DNA from: Cyprinodon diabolis
Taxonomy: Eukaryota > Chordata > Actinopteri > Cyprinodontiformes > Cyprinodontidae
DNA length: 64,000 nt
Assembly (NCBI GenBank): GCA_030533445.1
Contig: CM060073.1
Coordinates: 42,234,428-42,298,427 of the forward strand
Reading direction: 5' to 3'
Part shown: one piece after another, positions 46,640 to 63,516 of the stretch
How positions within the stretch are numbered: the stretch's first letter is position 1
How the letters are laid out: each line of letters begins with the position of its first letter
Position numbers and translations under genes: made by a program
Notes under the pieces: generated by a model
What the model was told of the DNA's origin: nothing
What the model saw: the letters and a program-made list of their open reading frames with translations, nothing else
The model's database searches: none

Positions 46640-47575
46640 TCAACAACGTGGTTTACATCGTTCAGCGTAGTGAAGAGTGCAGAGAGCTGGACATTGGAGA
46701 GATCAACCACTACACGGGCGCATGGCTCAACACAGGATGGCCAACTCTTTAGGACAGGACTAAGCTGTTCTCCTTCACCTGAAATCTAAAGGGCATTCGT
46801 TTGAGCAAAATAACGTCGTTGTTTTTTTGCCAAGAAGACAGATGATTTAAGAGAGAGGTTCAGGAAACCATCTTTGTTAACCTGGAAAATCTATCCCTTA
46901 ACAGTTTCGGCGCTTTTAGTAACAATACCCAGAAGATTCACTTCTCACCTACCCTCACATTTCAATCAGGCATGTGAATGAAACCACTCTGATGAGGGAG
47001 TCACAACCCCCTAACAACCATTAACACCATCCAGGTGACCTCCAAGCTAATCCAGTGGGAGGGATCAGAGCCACCTTTTGTTTTTTCCTCAATTATTTGT
47101 TACATCTACAGTACATTAATCTCAGTGCTCCCCACCATCAGTTAGATCTGAGAAAGCCTCTCAAACTTCATTTTACTTATTTTACCATTAACATTACAGT
47201 GCTTTTGTTTGCTAAACTTCTTCCAAATGATAAAGAACCAGTCTGGTCTCTGGGTTTGAACTTTCCAAGTAAACAGCTGATCTGTTTTGGTCTTCACTTT
47301 ATGTGTGTCGAGGTGGATCCACCTGTTAAGGCACAAAAACAGATTTCGATGATGCTGGTGAAGATTCTCAGACATCGAGGTCATGGTCGTTCCTAAAATT
47401 AAAAAATTTTAGACTTAGAATTTGCATGTTTTCTAAGCCAAAACAAGGCTTTGATTTTGGCCCACTCAATAAAGCATTTCTGACATTTTGAATAGAAAAA
47501 TATTCCTGGATGGGAAGCCAAACGTCTTCAAACTTGGAAACAAAGTCCAGTGGATCTTTTTTTTTTTTTACTTTT
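46640..47575 (+). mobile_element. Degenerate Penelope-like element, GIY-YIG end
   Basis: With several stops and frame changes, the plus strand reads NVVYIVQRSEECRELDIGEI, then QEDR, FKREVQETIFVNLE and LSLN. This matches the GIY-YIG endonuclease segment at the C-terminus of fish Penelope-like retroelements (usual form VVYAV...DLYIGETKQ and RWFERGVKEAI). The relic is followed by GGTGAAGATTCTCAGACATC and the arm AAACGTCTTCAAACTTGGAA with AAAGTCCAGTGGAT, shared with 5970-6245 and 25165. The element is dead. Assignment rests on a short, worn similarity. Confidence 0.6.
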
Positions 47576-47611
47576 TTGGACAGATTTCTATGATCCAATT
47601 GCAAGTGGAGT

Positions 47612-54043
<6,432 letters not shown>

Positions 54044-54057
54044 AAGAAGAGATAATT

Positions 54058-54994
54058 TTAAAAATTGATAATTTGCCAATTGGAGATAAAAAATGTAACA
54101 ACCACTTTATCGGTACAGCCTTTAAATGCAAAGCCTTTCATCAGTTTAATACAATGACAAAAATTCGAATAGTTAATGAATCAGGCAACTTAGGAAAATA
54201 TTTCAAATATTTAAAATGGCCCATTCCACCGAAAGTAAAAGAAGTACAATATAAAATTCTGAATAGATATTACCCAACAGGAGAAAATCTTAAAAAAAGA
54301 TTTGGTTTTGAAGTTGATAACTGTGTTTTTTGCCATGAAGAACTTGAAACTATGGAGCATCTCTTCTATTCGTGTAGAGTCACATGTAATTTTTGGCAGA
54401 ACATGCATATTTGGTTGAGTACCAAAATAGAAAATATAACACCATTTAATATAAATCACATACTATCATACAAAAATGATATTGCGAAAGATTTATCGGA
54501 CATGATCAATATTGTCATAAGTATGGGAACATATCATATACATATATGTAAATGGAAAAATCAAGAACCTTCAGTTATATGTTTTAAAAATGAACTCAAA
54601 TTCTTCTATTCATCTTTATCCTTGTTAGCTGACAAATATGGACATATACAAAAGCTATGTAAAAACATGTCACGATTTCTTGTGTTTTAACTCAAGTTAA
54701 CATGATTGGTCTCACTGCCTAAATAAGTATGTCTCTGTTAATTGTTGATTTTGAATTCTACATATGTCATGTATATATCCTTTTGGAGATTGGTTTACTA
54801 TGATTTATTATAAATGCCTGTTATTTTATTTTATTTTTTTTCTGTTAATTTAATTGTACCTTCTTCCTTTGCCTTGCAAAAGTTAAGTGGAATTTCTCAT
54901 CGTTTTTTTTCCTTCTGTAAAAACGCTAAATGGAGATTCCTATTGAAACATGTAATTAATGTTATAAACAATAAAGTAAAAAAAAAAAAAAAAA
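54058..54994 (+). mobile_element. 5'-truncated L1-like LINE with 14-bp target duplication
   Basis: AAGAAGAGATAATT flanks the insert at 54044-54057 and 54995-55008. The 3' end is AATAAAGT followed by an A run. The coding part is the C-terminus of an L1-type ORF2. A long perfect duplication and a poly(A) tail indicate recent target-primed insertion. Confidence 0.92.
54073..54690 (+). pseudogene. L1-type ORF2 C-terminal fragment
   Basis: About 205 codons are open to TAA 54688-54690. Motifs: WPIPPKVKEVQYKILNRYYP, then CVFCHEELETMEHLFYSC with the Cys-Cys-His-Cys pattern at the C-terminus of L1 ORF2, then a tail with YHIHICKWKNQEPSVICF. ORF2 supplies endonuclease and reverse transcriptase for L1; both catalytic domains lie upstream of this fragment and are missing. 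The frame has no stops, consistent with a young insertion. Not a host gene. Confidence 0.82.
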
Positions 54995-55008
54995 AAGAAG
55001 AGATAATT

Positions 55009-55195
55009 ATTTTTATTATTATGGCCAAGTTCTTTATACATAAATGTAAATATAGAGGCTACAAACCGTGCATTGCTGCTTTTAATCATGAACTCAAACA
55101 ATACATTGACACCATACAATTATCAGAAAATAAGAAAGCAATTAAAACTCGAGTCCTTTTTAATCGTCTTATTTGGACAGCTGTTTCCCCCTAGC
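55009..55195 (+). repeat. Second L1-like ORF2 fragment
   Basis: AKFFIHKCKYRGYKPCIAAF corresponds to YHIHICKWKNQEPSVICF of the neighbouring L1, so it is the same region of a different, older L1 copy on the same strand. It begins right at the target duplication of the young insert. Confidence 0.65.
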
Positions 55196-55439
55196 GTTTA
55201 CTTTTATTCAATAGATGTAGCTACTATTTTTATTTTTTTTTTTACTTGTCTTTCTTCCTTACTGTTTCTTGTTTTGCACAAAACGAGGACAGTTACTTGA
55301 CTGGTAAACATCTGAATTTACACCTGTTGAAAATATCTGTAAAAAAATGGTTGTTAAGAATACCTATAGTGCAATATGGTTGCTCTGTAATGTTCTTTGG
55401 AGAAACATAAAATTGTATTGGAAAAAAAAACTCACGACT

Positions 55440-55820
55440 TAGAATAGGACACACATTATTGAATAGGTCATTATTTTTAATGGGGAAACATCAGACAGTG
55501 GGGAAGATGAGACAGTGGAACATGTTATTTTGAGTTGAAGGAAATTTTTGATTCAGAGAAACAAGTTAATTAGGAAACCTAGTGATATGAAAATTAAATT
55601 TGACATGGTTAATTTACTGCAAAAGGAATCAGAGGATATCGGGTTATATTTGAGTTTTTGAAACAGTTTAAATTGTATAACAGGATATTGTTTTTGTTTT
55701 TTGCCCTGTGGTCCACACTCCTTACCGGTTGGTGGCGGTAACGCTCACCTAACGTTTTTGCCATCCGCCATTAAAATTTAAAGAAGAAGAAGAAGGAAAA
55801 AGAAGAAGAAGAAGAAGACA
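55440..55820 (+). mobile_element. LINE 3' end with GAA tail, directly upstream of sf3a1
   Basis: A worn frame reads DSGEDETVEHVIL, a zinc-knuckle-like end of a LINE protein. It is followed by GGTTGGTGGCGGTAACGCTC, GCCATTAAAATTTAAAG and a GAAGAA run to 55818. The same tail type occurs at 20700-20860 on the other strand. Confidence 0.6.
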
Positions 55821-55982
55821 ACGTTGAACCGCCGTGAGTATTACGCGTTTGACAATTTTAACTGAAATTGATTTCATTTAAAGATCACTTTGACTGTTAA
55901 ATAGCTTTTATTGTATGTTTAATTGTGTTTGTGCTCGGCGCCATTTAGGTAGCTTTCCATTTTCAGCAGTGAAGACGCAGCC
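55821..55982 (+). promoter_or_regulatory. sf3a1 5' UTR and promoter-proximal region
   Basis: AACCGCC followed by GTGAGT at 55834 and TTTTCAG ending at 55966 suggest a 133-bp intron within the 5' UTR; the ATG follows 16 bp later. The start site must be at or just inside the LINE GAA tail. Confidence 0.45.
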
Positions 55983-58900
55983 ATGCCGCCCGGGCCCGTT
56001 CAGATAGTTCAGCCGGAGCCCAACAACAAGGTAACAGCGCAGCTTAGCTGGCTTTAACGTTATCGACTGGAGAACAGTGTGGAGTATAACCTCCCTTTTT
56101 TTATATTGCAATGTTTTGCTATCCGTCTGGGTATTTTTTTTTACGTTTTAAAAAAGACCCGGGGTTTGTAAAACATGCTAAATGAATGAGCTTGTTAGCA
56201 TGGAGGCTAAGTTGGAAAACAAAAGTAAAGTGTTTGTCTCTGTAGTCCTAATCAGCATATTATATGTTGATTTGGATTAATTGATTTATTGAATATGAGA
56301 TGACTTGATCTTAAGACAAATAATCTTATTTCTTTTTATAGTTTTGAGAAAGAAATACACAATAAAAGATAAGTTAGAACAAAGTGATACAGGTGCCAAA
56401 CAAATTATTATTGTATTACACCCAGTATTGAAACTTCCCTGTAACAGAAAGCTTAAAAAAAAAGAGTAAAAAATCGTGAGATGCACAAATAGATTGGAGA
56501 GATTTGAATTGGCCTGGATAATTTTTTTTTAACAAAATCCATTGCATTGCATACAACAGCAAAGGAAACCTACTACCAGTCTGAAAATGCACCAAACAGT
56601 ACTATGTAGTTTGATAAAATAGAGAAATGATTAACTTTATTGATCTCACAATGGAGAAATTACTTCTATGCATTTAACCCATCCCCTTTGGGGAGCAGTG
56701 GGCTGCCACCGTGCAGCACCCAGGGAGCAATCAGGGGTTAAGGGTTTTGCTCGTAGACCCAGCGAGACCCACTATGCCCTAATCACTAGGCCGGCTCTCC
56801 CCCATTTAGCTATCTGAATGAAACAGCAATCAGATAACAATTAGGCACATGTTGCAAATCCTTTGTGTTGTATTCAAAACCAGTCTCTTAATGAAAGAGC
56901 CTGCACCTATTTTCAATTATATCTAGTTTTGTTGTTTGAAAAATAAATCTAACCAATCCATATCTGAACTGTCATTCCAATCCTTAAAGAAAATAATATA
57001 GATATAAAATGGTGCTTTATTGAGATAATGAAACTCCTAAAAAATGAAATACACCAATTCTTTTCCCAACATAATAATAAAAAGCTTAAGATTTTCATTA
57101 GCTGTGGTATAAGTATTTGACTTCAGTGCAAGGGACCTGGATTTGAATCCTGCAATGGTATCAGTGATTAAACAATTTCACAATTTGCTCATTGTGGGAA
57201 AATAAAGGGATTTTCTATTCTAAAACCTCTCAAATCTGTGAGCGAGTTGAATTCGGAAGCAGCCAAAGGGACTTATCTTACAAAATAAAACTGAATGTTT
57301 GAGCACTAACTCAAATAGGCTGCAGTTTGATGTATGTAATGGGTTGCTGAAGCTCAGTTTTAAAACGGGTTTTATGCAGTTTTGAAGCTTTTAAAATGGA
57401 AGATTCTTGAGGCTTGTTAAAACACAAATCCTAAAAAACACACACTAACAAAATACCATAAAACACATTTACTTTTAGTTGTTCAGTACAGTTACAATTA
57501 ATACAATTGTTGGCATTTTTGGTATGGGTAATTTTTCTGTTTAATAGTTGCTTTGCATTAAATAGAAAGCACAAACCATTGGTATTATTTTATAATAGTT
57601 TTATTAGGGATGCACGATATAATCGGCCCCCTATCGGTATCGGCCTTAAAACCGAATATCGGACATCGGCCACCCCAACGATATTTAACCCGATATTTGA
57701 TCAGCTTCTGAGTTTCTAAAGTCTAAAAAAAAAATAAAATACTACTCCTTCTTCCTCAAAAACTTATTTTTTACAGACTTAAAAACTTCTATCTTCATAT
57801 GCTGATATATTGCAATTTAAAAACACCATATCAATCTCTTTTACTAATGAAATATTGCTATATGTCATCAATATGCTACGAAATCCCCCGAAAATTCAAG
57901 AAATTTTGTCATATTTTTATATGTTGATATATTGACGCAGTATCAATCTATTTTACTAACAAAATCTCACAAGAATTTGCCAAATATCACAAGAGTTTGT
58001 AACAGAACTAGGGCTGCAACTAACGATTATTTTAAAAAATCGATGAATCGGCCGATAATTTTTTCGATTAATCGATGAATCGGACAAAAAATATTTTTTA
58101 TATTAACCTCTTTATTCCAAAATAAACATTTTAGACAGAACAAACAAGCACACAAGTACAGGTTGCTCATTAACTGTCCTGGTGCAATATGAAAAATAAA
58201 TGTTTGTGTTAAAACTACGCAAACTTACATGAGAAATGTAGCTGTACATCCATAAAATATAGGGTACTTTGTTTCATAAAGCGCAAAAAAAGACATTTTT
58301 TTTTTTTAAAAGCCCCTAAGGGGTTCAAACAATAGGTCCCCCCATTTCAACAAATGAGTTTTTTTTAGACTAGAAGAGTTCTGCCTTTTAAGACAGGAAA
58401 GTATAGCAGTTAAAGTTGCTACTTGAGAAAATACTTAACCATAGAGATAAAAATAGCCCTGTGATTCAAATTATAAATTGCATTTGGAATAAAAATGAGA
58501 GAACTATGGGTGCTAAAAAACACATCCTCCAAAGACAGATATTTACATGGAAATGTGGCATATAATTAATTGACATATTACTGATCTTGCTGGATTTTAT
58601 TCTGCTTTACTTCCATAAATTGCAGGATCTTCTTTATCTTTGCCAGAAGATTTAAACTTTAAAAGCCTTGCCCTCATAATTTGCAAGTTAATTTATTTAT
58701 AAAGAAAATGTAAACGCTGCTTAAGCTAAATCAAATGAAATTAAAATTAAAATAAGTAGCCAACCTTATCACTGTCTGTAACCTACTAACAAGGTAAGGA
58801 AAGCATCAGATGAGCTACCTGAAAAACTAACGTTACGTTTCACCACTTTAAAACGAAACAAACATGGTTACTCATCCTGCTGATCAGCTCTCTTCACTGC

Positions 58901-61409
58901 CATTGAAGGCTCCAACGTGTTTCCTTTTCAGGTGCTGCATCATAACAGTGGTGCTCCCGCGCCATGTTCATTTGTTTTTACAAAAGTTGCATGTTACGAC
59001 TTTTTTTCGCTTTACAAAGTGCAGGCTATTTTAATTATTGTGATCAATTTGCGCCGTCAATCCCTGGCGCATGCGCGCTTCATTTGCAGTCTGGACGCTG
59101 AGGGTAAACCTCGATAATCCTCTGACTGCAGCGCTGAGAAGGACTCCTGCGGGAGCGGGGTTGGGATGGGGGAGGCGCCCCACGGCAATGACGACGGCGG
59201 CGGATGACGCATTAATCGCGCGACACAACTAATCGATGATGAAATTCTTGCCAACGCTTTTAAAAGTCGATTTTTATCGATTTTATCGATTCGTTGTTGC
59301 AGCCCTAAACAGAACGATGACATTTCACAAGATTTTGAAAGTAAAATAGATCGATACCGTGTTTTTAAAAATCTATTTGATATCAGCATATGAAAATATA
59401 TTTAGGTATATTATTTTTCAAAGTGTCAGAAATGGATAACAAAACTGCTATTTTCAATGACTACTTATTTTTGTCCAGCTTTAACATCGGTATCGGTTAT
59501 CGGCTAGATGAGTTTTAAAATATCGGATATCGGCCAAAATCCCAATATTGTGCATCCCTAAGTTTTATAAAGTGTGCATGTCTGTTATCTACAGTTGTAG
59601 ATCTTAAAACATTTGACATTTGTAAATCCTTTCAGCCAAATGATGGTGCTGCAGAAGAGACCCCAGCCACTAAACCCATTGTTGGCATCATATACCCTCC
59701 TCCAGAGGTCCGGAACATTGTTGACAAGACGGCTAGTTTTGTAGCCAGGTTAGTTATCCTGCATGTGATGTACTTACACACTTAAGCAACTGTCTTAAAT
59801 TAGCTTTCATTTACATTTTTTGTTTGTTCGTTTCTTGTGACTTTAAAGGAATGGACCAGAGTTCGAAGCAAGAATCCGTCAGAATGAGATCAACAACCCT
59901 AAATTTAATTTCCTTAATCCCAACGATCCCTATCATGCTTATTACCGCCACAAGGTCAATGAATTTAAGGAGGGCAAAGCACAAGAACCCTCTGCAGCAA
60001 TCCCTAAGGTCATGCAACAGCAAGCCATGCAGCAGACCCAGCAGCTTCCTCAAAAGGTATTGCTCTCACCTGCACAATATTTGCTCTTATGTTGCTTGTA
60101 AATTATCCTAATATATATATATATATTTTTTTATTAATAAGTGATTCTTTGTTTATTTTTAGGTGCAGGTGATTCAGGAGGCCGTGGTCCCAAAAGAACC
60201 ACCTTCAGAGTTCGAGTTCATTGCTGATCCTCCATCAATCTCTGCATTTGACCTGGATGTCGTGAAGCTAACTGCACAGTTTGTTGCTCGCAACGGCCGT
60301 CAGTTTCTCACCCAGCTCATGCAGAAGGAGCAGAGGAATTACCAGTTTGATTTTCTGCGCCCACAGCACAGCCTTTTCAATTACTTCACCAAACTGGTGG
60401 AGCAGTACACAAAGGTATCCTAAAAGCTTCAGGCTGGATCTTATCTTCATGGTTGGTCTGTTAATTGACAAATGTTAACTGCTTTTTAAACTCTACATCT
60501 TTTAGATTCTGATCCCTCCAAAAGGCCTGCTAATCAAACTTAAGAAAGAGGCCGTGAATCCAAAGGAAGTTATGGACCAGGTAAATTATTTAAGCGTCAA
60601 AAGAAAAGCCAATCATAGCAGTTTACAGCAACTAATTATGTGTATTTGGATCCAAAAATCAGGTGAGATACCGTGTTGAGTGGGCTAAATACCAGGAACG
60701 TGAGAGAAAGAAGGAGGAAGAGGAAAGGGAGAAAGAAAGGGTAGCATATGCCCAGATAGACTGGCATGATTTTGTTGTTGTGGAGACTGTGGATTTCCAG
60801 CCTAATGAACAAGGTATTATCTTTACCATTAGTCTTTTTGACTACCAGGCAAATGGATGATTTTAACAAATAGATTTTTTTTTCTCTCTGTTACCTCCAG
60901 GCCACTTCCCTCCGCCTACAACCCCAGAGGAGCTGGGCGCTCGCATCCTGATCCAGGAGCGCTACGAGAAATTTGGAGAAAGTGAAGAGGTTGAAATGGA
61001 GGTTGAGAGTGAGGATGAAGATGATGAAAGAGAGAAACGTGCTGACGGCCAACCTTCACAACCTGATCAAGATACTCAAATCCAAGACATGGATGAGGTT
61101 AGACCTTAGTGGAGGAATTGGGCTATTCACATACAACGCAGTTTTTGATATATATATATATATAAAAAAAAAAAAGCTTTTTAGTTTTTGTTTAATCTTT
61201 CCATAGATGATACATGATTTCAAATAATTACTGGAAACGAGCGTAAACCTTAAAGCGTGTCTTTAACAGTATTTTATTTGTGCTGCTTCAGGGATCTGAT
61301 GAGGAAGAGGATGGTGGGAAGGCTCCATTGCCACCAGACAACCCAATGCCTCCCCCGCTTCCTCCAGCTCCAGAACAGGTTATTATTCGCAAGGACTATG
61401 ACCCTAAAG
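55983..61409 (+). CDS. sf3a1: sf3a1, first 8 coding exons (U2 snRNP SF3a subunit), partial
   Basis: SF3A1 is the largest subunit of SF3a, needed for mature U2 snRNP and branch-site recognition in the nucleus. Exons: 55983-56030, 59636-59748, 59849-60056, 60163-60414, 60506-60580, 60663-60813, 60901-61097, 61292-61409; GT-AG ends, phases fit, 387 codons plus one base. SURP1 is in exons 2-3 (VGIIYPPPEVRNIVDKTASF, YHAYYRHKV). SURP2 is in exon 4 (FDLDVVKLTAQFVARNGRQF, FNYFTKLVEQYT). The stretch after it (VRYRVEWAKYQERERKKEEE, YAQIDWHDFVVVETVDFQPN) and the acidic part (ESEEVEMEVESEDEDD) are nearly identical to human. The Pro-rich C-terminal half and ubiquitin-like domain lie past the window. The N-terminal linker is shorter than in human. 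Intron 1 holds the nested hAT pair; the intron after exon 8 holds an intact Tc1-like element. Confidence 0.96.
56626..56805 (+). repeat. Fish dispersed repeat in sf3a1 intron 1
   Basis: TTTATTGATCTCACAATGGAG, CATTTAACCCATCCCCTTTG, GGGGAGCAGTGGGCTGCC and AATCAGGGGTTAAGGG mark this common fish repeat. A second copy is at 36563-36725. Confidence 0.65.
57605..59560. mobile_element. hAT element (outer), interrupted by another hAT
   Basis: Ends TAGGGATGCACGATAT and ATATTGTGCATCCCTA; exact 8-bp duplication AGTTTTAT at 57597-57604 and 59561-59568. GGTATCGG and ATATCGG motifs cluster near both ends. Without the nested insert it is about 650 bp, with no transposase. A truncated copy lacking the insert opens the window. 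Confidence 0.94.
58009..59307. mobile_element. hAT element (inner), nested
   Basis: Ends TAGGGCTGCAACTAACGATT and ATTCGTTGTTGCAGCCCTA; exact 8-bp duplication AACAGAAC at 58001-58008 and 59308-59315. Same family as 6962-8482. The outer-element copy at the window start runs through this point uninterrupted, which confirms the empty site. Confidence 0.95.
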
Positions 61410-61902
61410 GTAAACTTTTATTCACTCAGTTATAGAAGGTTTTTGACTCATTCAGTTGGCAGCAGCGTAAAACGTCACTATATCAAACAAACCCAATACT
61501 TTTAATAAGTTACACATCCTTAATAAAACAAGTAGAAAACTAAAAGGTCTTATGACGTGAGAAATGGCTTAATCAAACAAAACATTGATCAAAACATTTA
61601 CTTGCAGATATTTGTGTCTTTATACACATTGACCTTTTCTGTGAAGTGGTCTTTAATTGTGGATGATATGGGAGCTGAGATCTAGAGTGAGTCATAAAAT
61701 GTAACTTTTTTAAATTAAAAACAGGTCAAACAGAAAATTAAATATATTTTAATTAACATTTATTAAACTTTTATAAATAATGTGTGTGAGGAAAGCTTTA
61801 CAGTAGACTGTGTGAAGAGCATTCAAGCAGCTTTAAAGGCATTCGAGTTAGACATCTTTAATTTTATCAGCCTGAAAAATAAGGATTGGAAACATGAATA
61901 TA
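61410..61902. other. sf3a1 intron 8, left part
   Basis: No exon or repeat recognised. Confidence 0.4.
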
Positions 61903-63514
61903 CAGGTGCTGGTCATAAAATTAGAATATCATGAAAAAGTAGATTGATTTCAGTAATTCCATTTAAAAAGTGAAACTTGTATATTATATTCATACATTAC
62001 ATACAAACTCATATATTTCAGATGTTTATTTTGTTTAATTTTGATGATTACAAATGACAACAAATGAAACTCTCAAATTCATCATATCAGAAAATTAGAA
62101 TATTGTGAAAAGGTTCAAAATTGATGGCCCCTGGTGCCACACTCTAATCAGCTAATTAACTCAAACCACCTGCAAAAGCCTTTAAATGGTCTTTCAGTCT
62201 AGTTCTATAGGCTACACAATCATGGGGAAGACTGCTGACTTGACAGTTGTCCAAAAGACGACCATCGACACCTTGCACAAGGAGGGCAAGACACAAAAGG
62301 TCATCGCTAAAGAGGCTGGCTGTTCACAGAGCTCAGTGTCCAAGCACATTAATAGAGAGGCGAAGGGAAGGAAAAGATGTGGTCGAAAAAAGTGTACAAG
62401 CAAGAGAGATAACCGCACCCTGGAGAGGATTGTGAAACAAAACCCATTCAAAAATGTGGGGGAGATTCACAAAGAGTGGACTGCAGCTGGAGTGAGTGCT
62501 TCAAGAACCACCACACACAGACGTATGAAAGACATGGGTTTCTGCTGTCGCATTCCTTGTGTCAAGCCACTCTTGAACCACAGACAGCGTCAGAAGCGTC
62601 TTGCCTGGGCTAAAGAGAAACAGGACTGGACTGCTGGTGAGTGGTCCAAAGTCATGTTCTCTGATGAAAGTAAATTTTGCATTTCCTTTGGAAATCAAGG
62701 TCCCAGAGTCTGGAGGAAAAGAAGAGAGGCACTTCATCCACGTTGCTTGAAGTCCAGTGTAAAGTTTCCACAGTCAGTGATGGTTTGGGGTGCCATGTCA
62801 TCTGCTGGTGTTGGTCCATTGTGTTTTCTGAGGTCCAGGGTCAACGCAGCCACATACCAGGAAGTTTTAGAGCACTTCATGCTTCCTGCAGCTGACCAAC
62901 TTTTTGGAGATGCAGATTTCATTTTCCAACAGGACTTGGCAGCTGCACACAGTGCCAAAGCTACCAGTACCTGGTTGAAGGACCATGGTATCCCTGTTCT
63001 TAATTGGCCAGCAAACTCTCCTGACCTTAACCCCATAGAAAATCTATGGGGTATTGTGAAGAAGAAGATGCAATACACCAGACCCAACAATTCAGAAGAG
63101 CTAAAAGCCACTATTAGAGCAACCTGGGCTATCACAACACCTGAGCAGTGCCACAGACTGATCGACTCCATGCCACGCCGCATTGCTGCAGTAATACAGG
63201 CCAAAGGAGGCCCAACTAAATACTGAGTGCTGTACATGCTCATACTTTTCATGTTCATACTTTTCAGTTGGCCAATATTTCTATAAATCCTTTGTTTTTA
63301 TTGGTCTTCAGTAATATTCTAATTTTCTGATATGATGAATTTGAGATTTTCATTTGTTGTTATTTGTAATCATCAAAATTAAACAAAATAAACATCTGAA
63401 ATATATGAGTTTGTATGTAATGTATGAATATAATATACAAGTTTCACTTTTTAAATGGAATTACTGAAATCAATCTACTTTTTCATGATATTCTAATTTT
63501 ATGACCAGCACCTG
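61903..63514 (+). mobile_element. Full-length Tc1-like transposon, near-perfect inverted repeats
   Basis: Starts CAGGTGCTGGTCATAAAATT and ends with its reverse complement; TA on both sides (61901-61902, 63515-63516). The inverted repeats are 202 bp (61903-62104, 63313-63514) and differ at only two positions by eye. It lies in the sf3a1 intron after exon 8, in the gene's orientation. Confidence 0.97.
62222..63226 (+). CDS. Tc1-like transposase, uninterrupted, 334 aa
   Basis: This enzyme excises and inserts the element at TA sites in the nucleus. ATG 62222 (MGKTADLTVVQKTTIDTL) fits the family start; an in-frame upstream extension to 62186 is not needed. The N-terminal paired-like helix-turn-helix is seen at about residues 8-50 (VIAKEAGCSQSSVSKHI), followed by a GRKKC basic stretch near residue 60 that could serve as an AT-hook or nuclear signal, then a second helix-turn-helix. 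The catalytic domain has D in MFSDESKF, D in FQQDLAAAHSAK and E in [13 protein letters not shown], the DD34E triad. The length is normal, with no stop or frameshift. With the near-perfect inverted repeats this is the best candidate for a recently active element in the window. Whether it is expressed cannot be seen. Confidence 0.95.
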   Translation: MGKTADLTVVQKTTIDTLHKEGKTQKVIAKEAGCSQSSVSKHINREAKGRKRCGRKKCTSKRDNRTLERIVKQNPFKNVGEIHKEWTAAGVSASRTTTHRRMKDMGFCCRIPCVKPLLNHRQRQKRLAWAKEKQDWTAGEWSKVMFSDESKFCISFGNQGPRVWRKRREALHPRCLKSSVKFPQSVMVWGAMSSAGVGPLCFLRSRVNAATYQEVLEHFMLPAADQLFGDADFIFQQDLAAAHSAKATSTWLKDHGIPVLNWPANSPDLNPIENLWGIVKKKMQYTRPNNSEELKATIRATWAITTPEQCHRLIDSMPRRIAAVIQAKGGPTKY

Positions 63515-63516
63515 TA

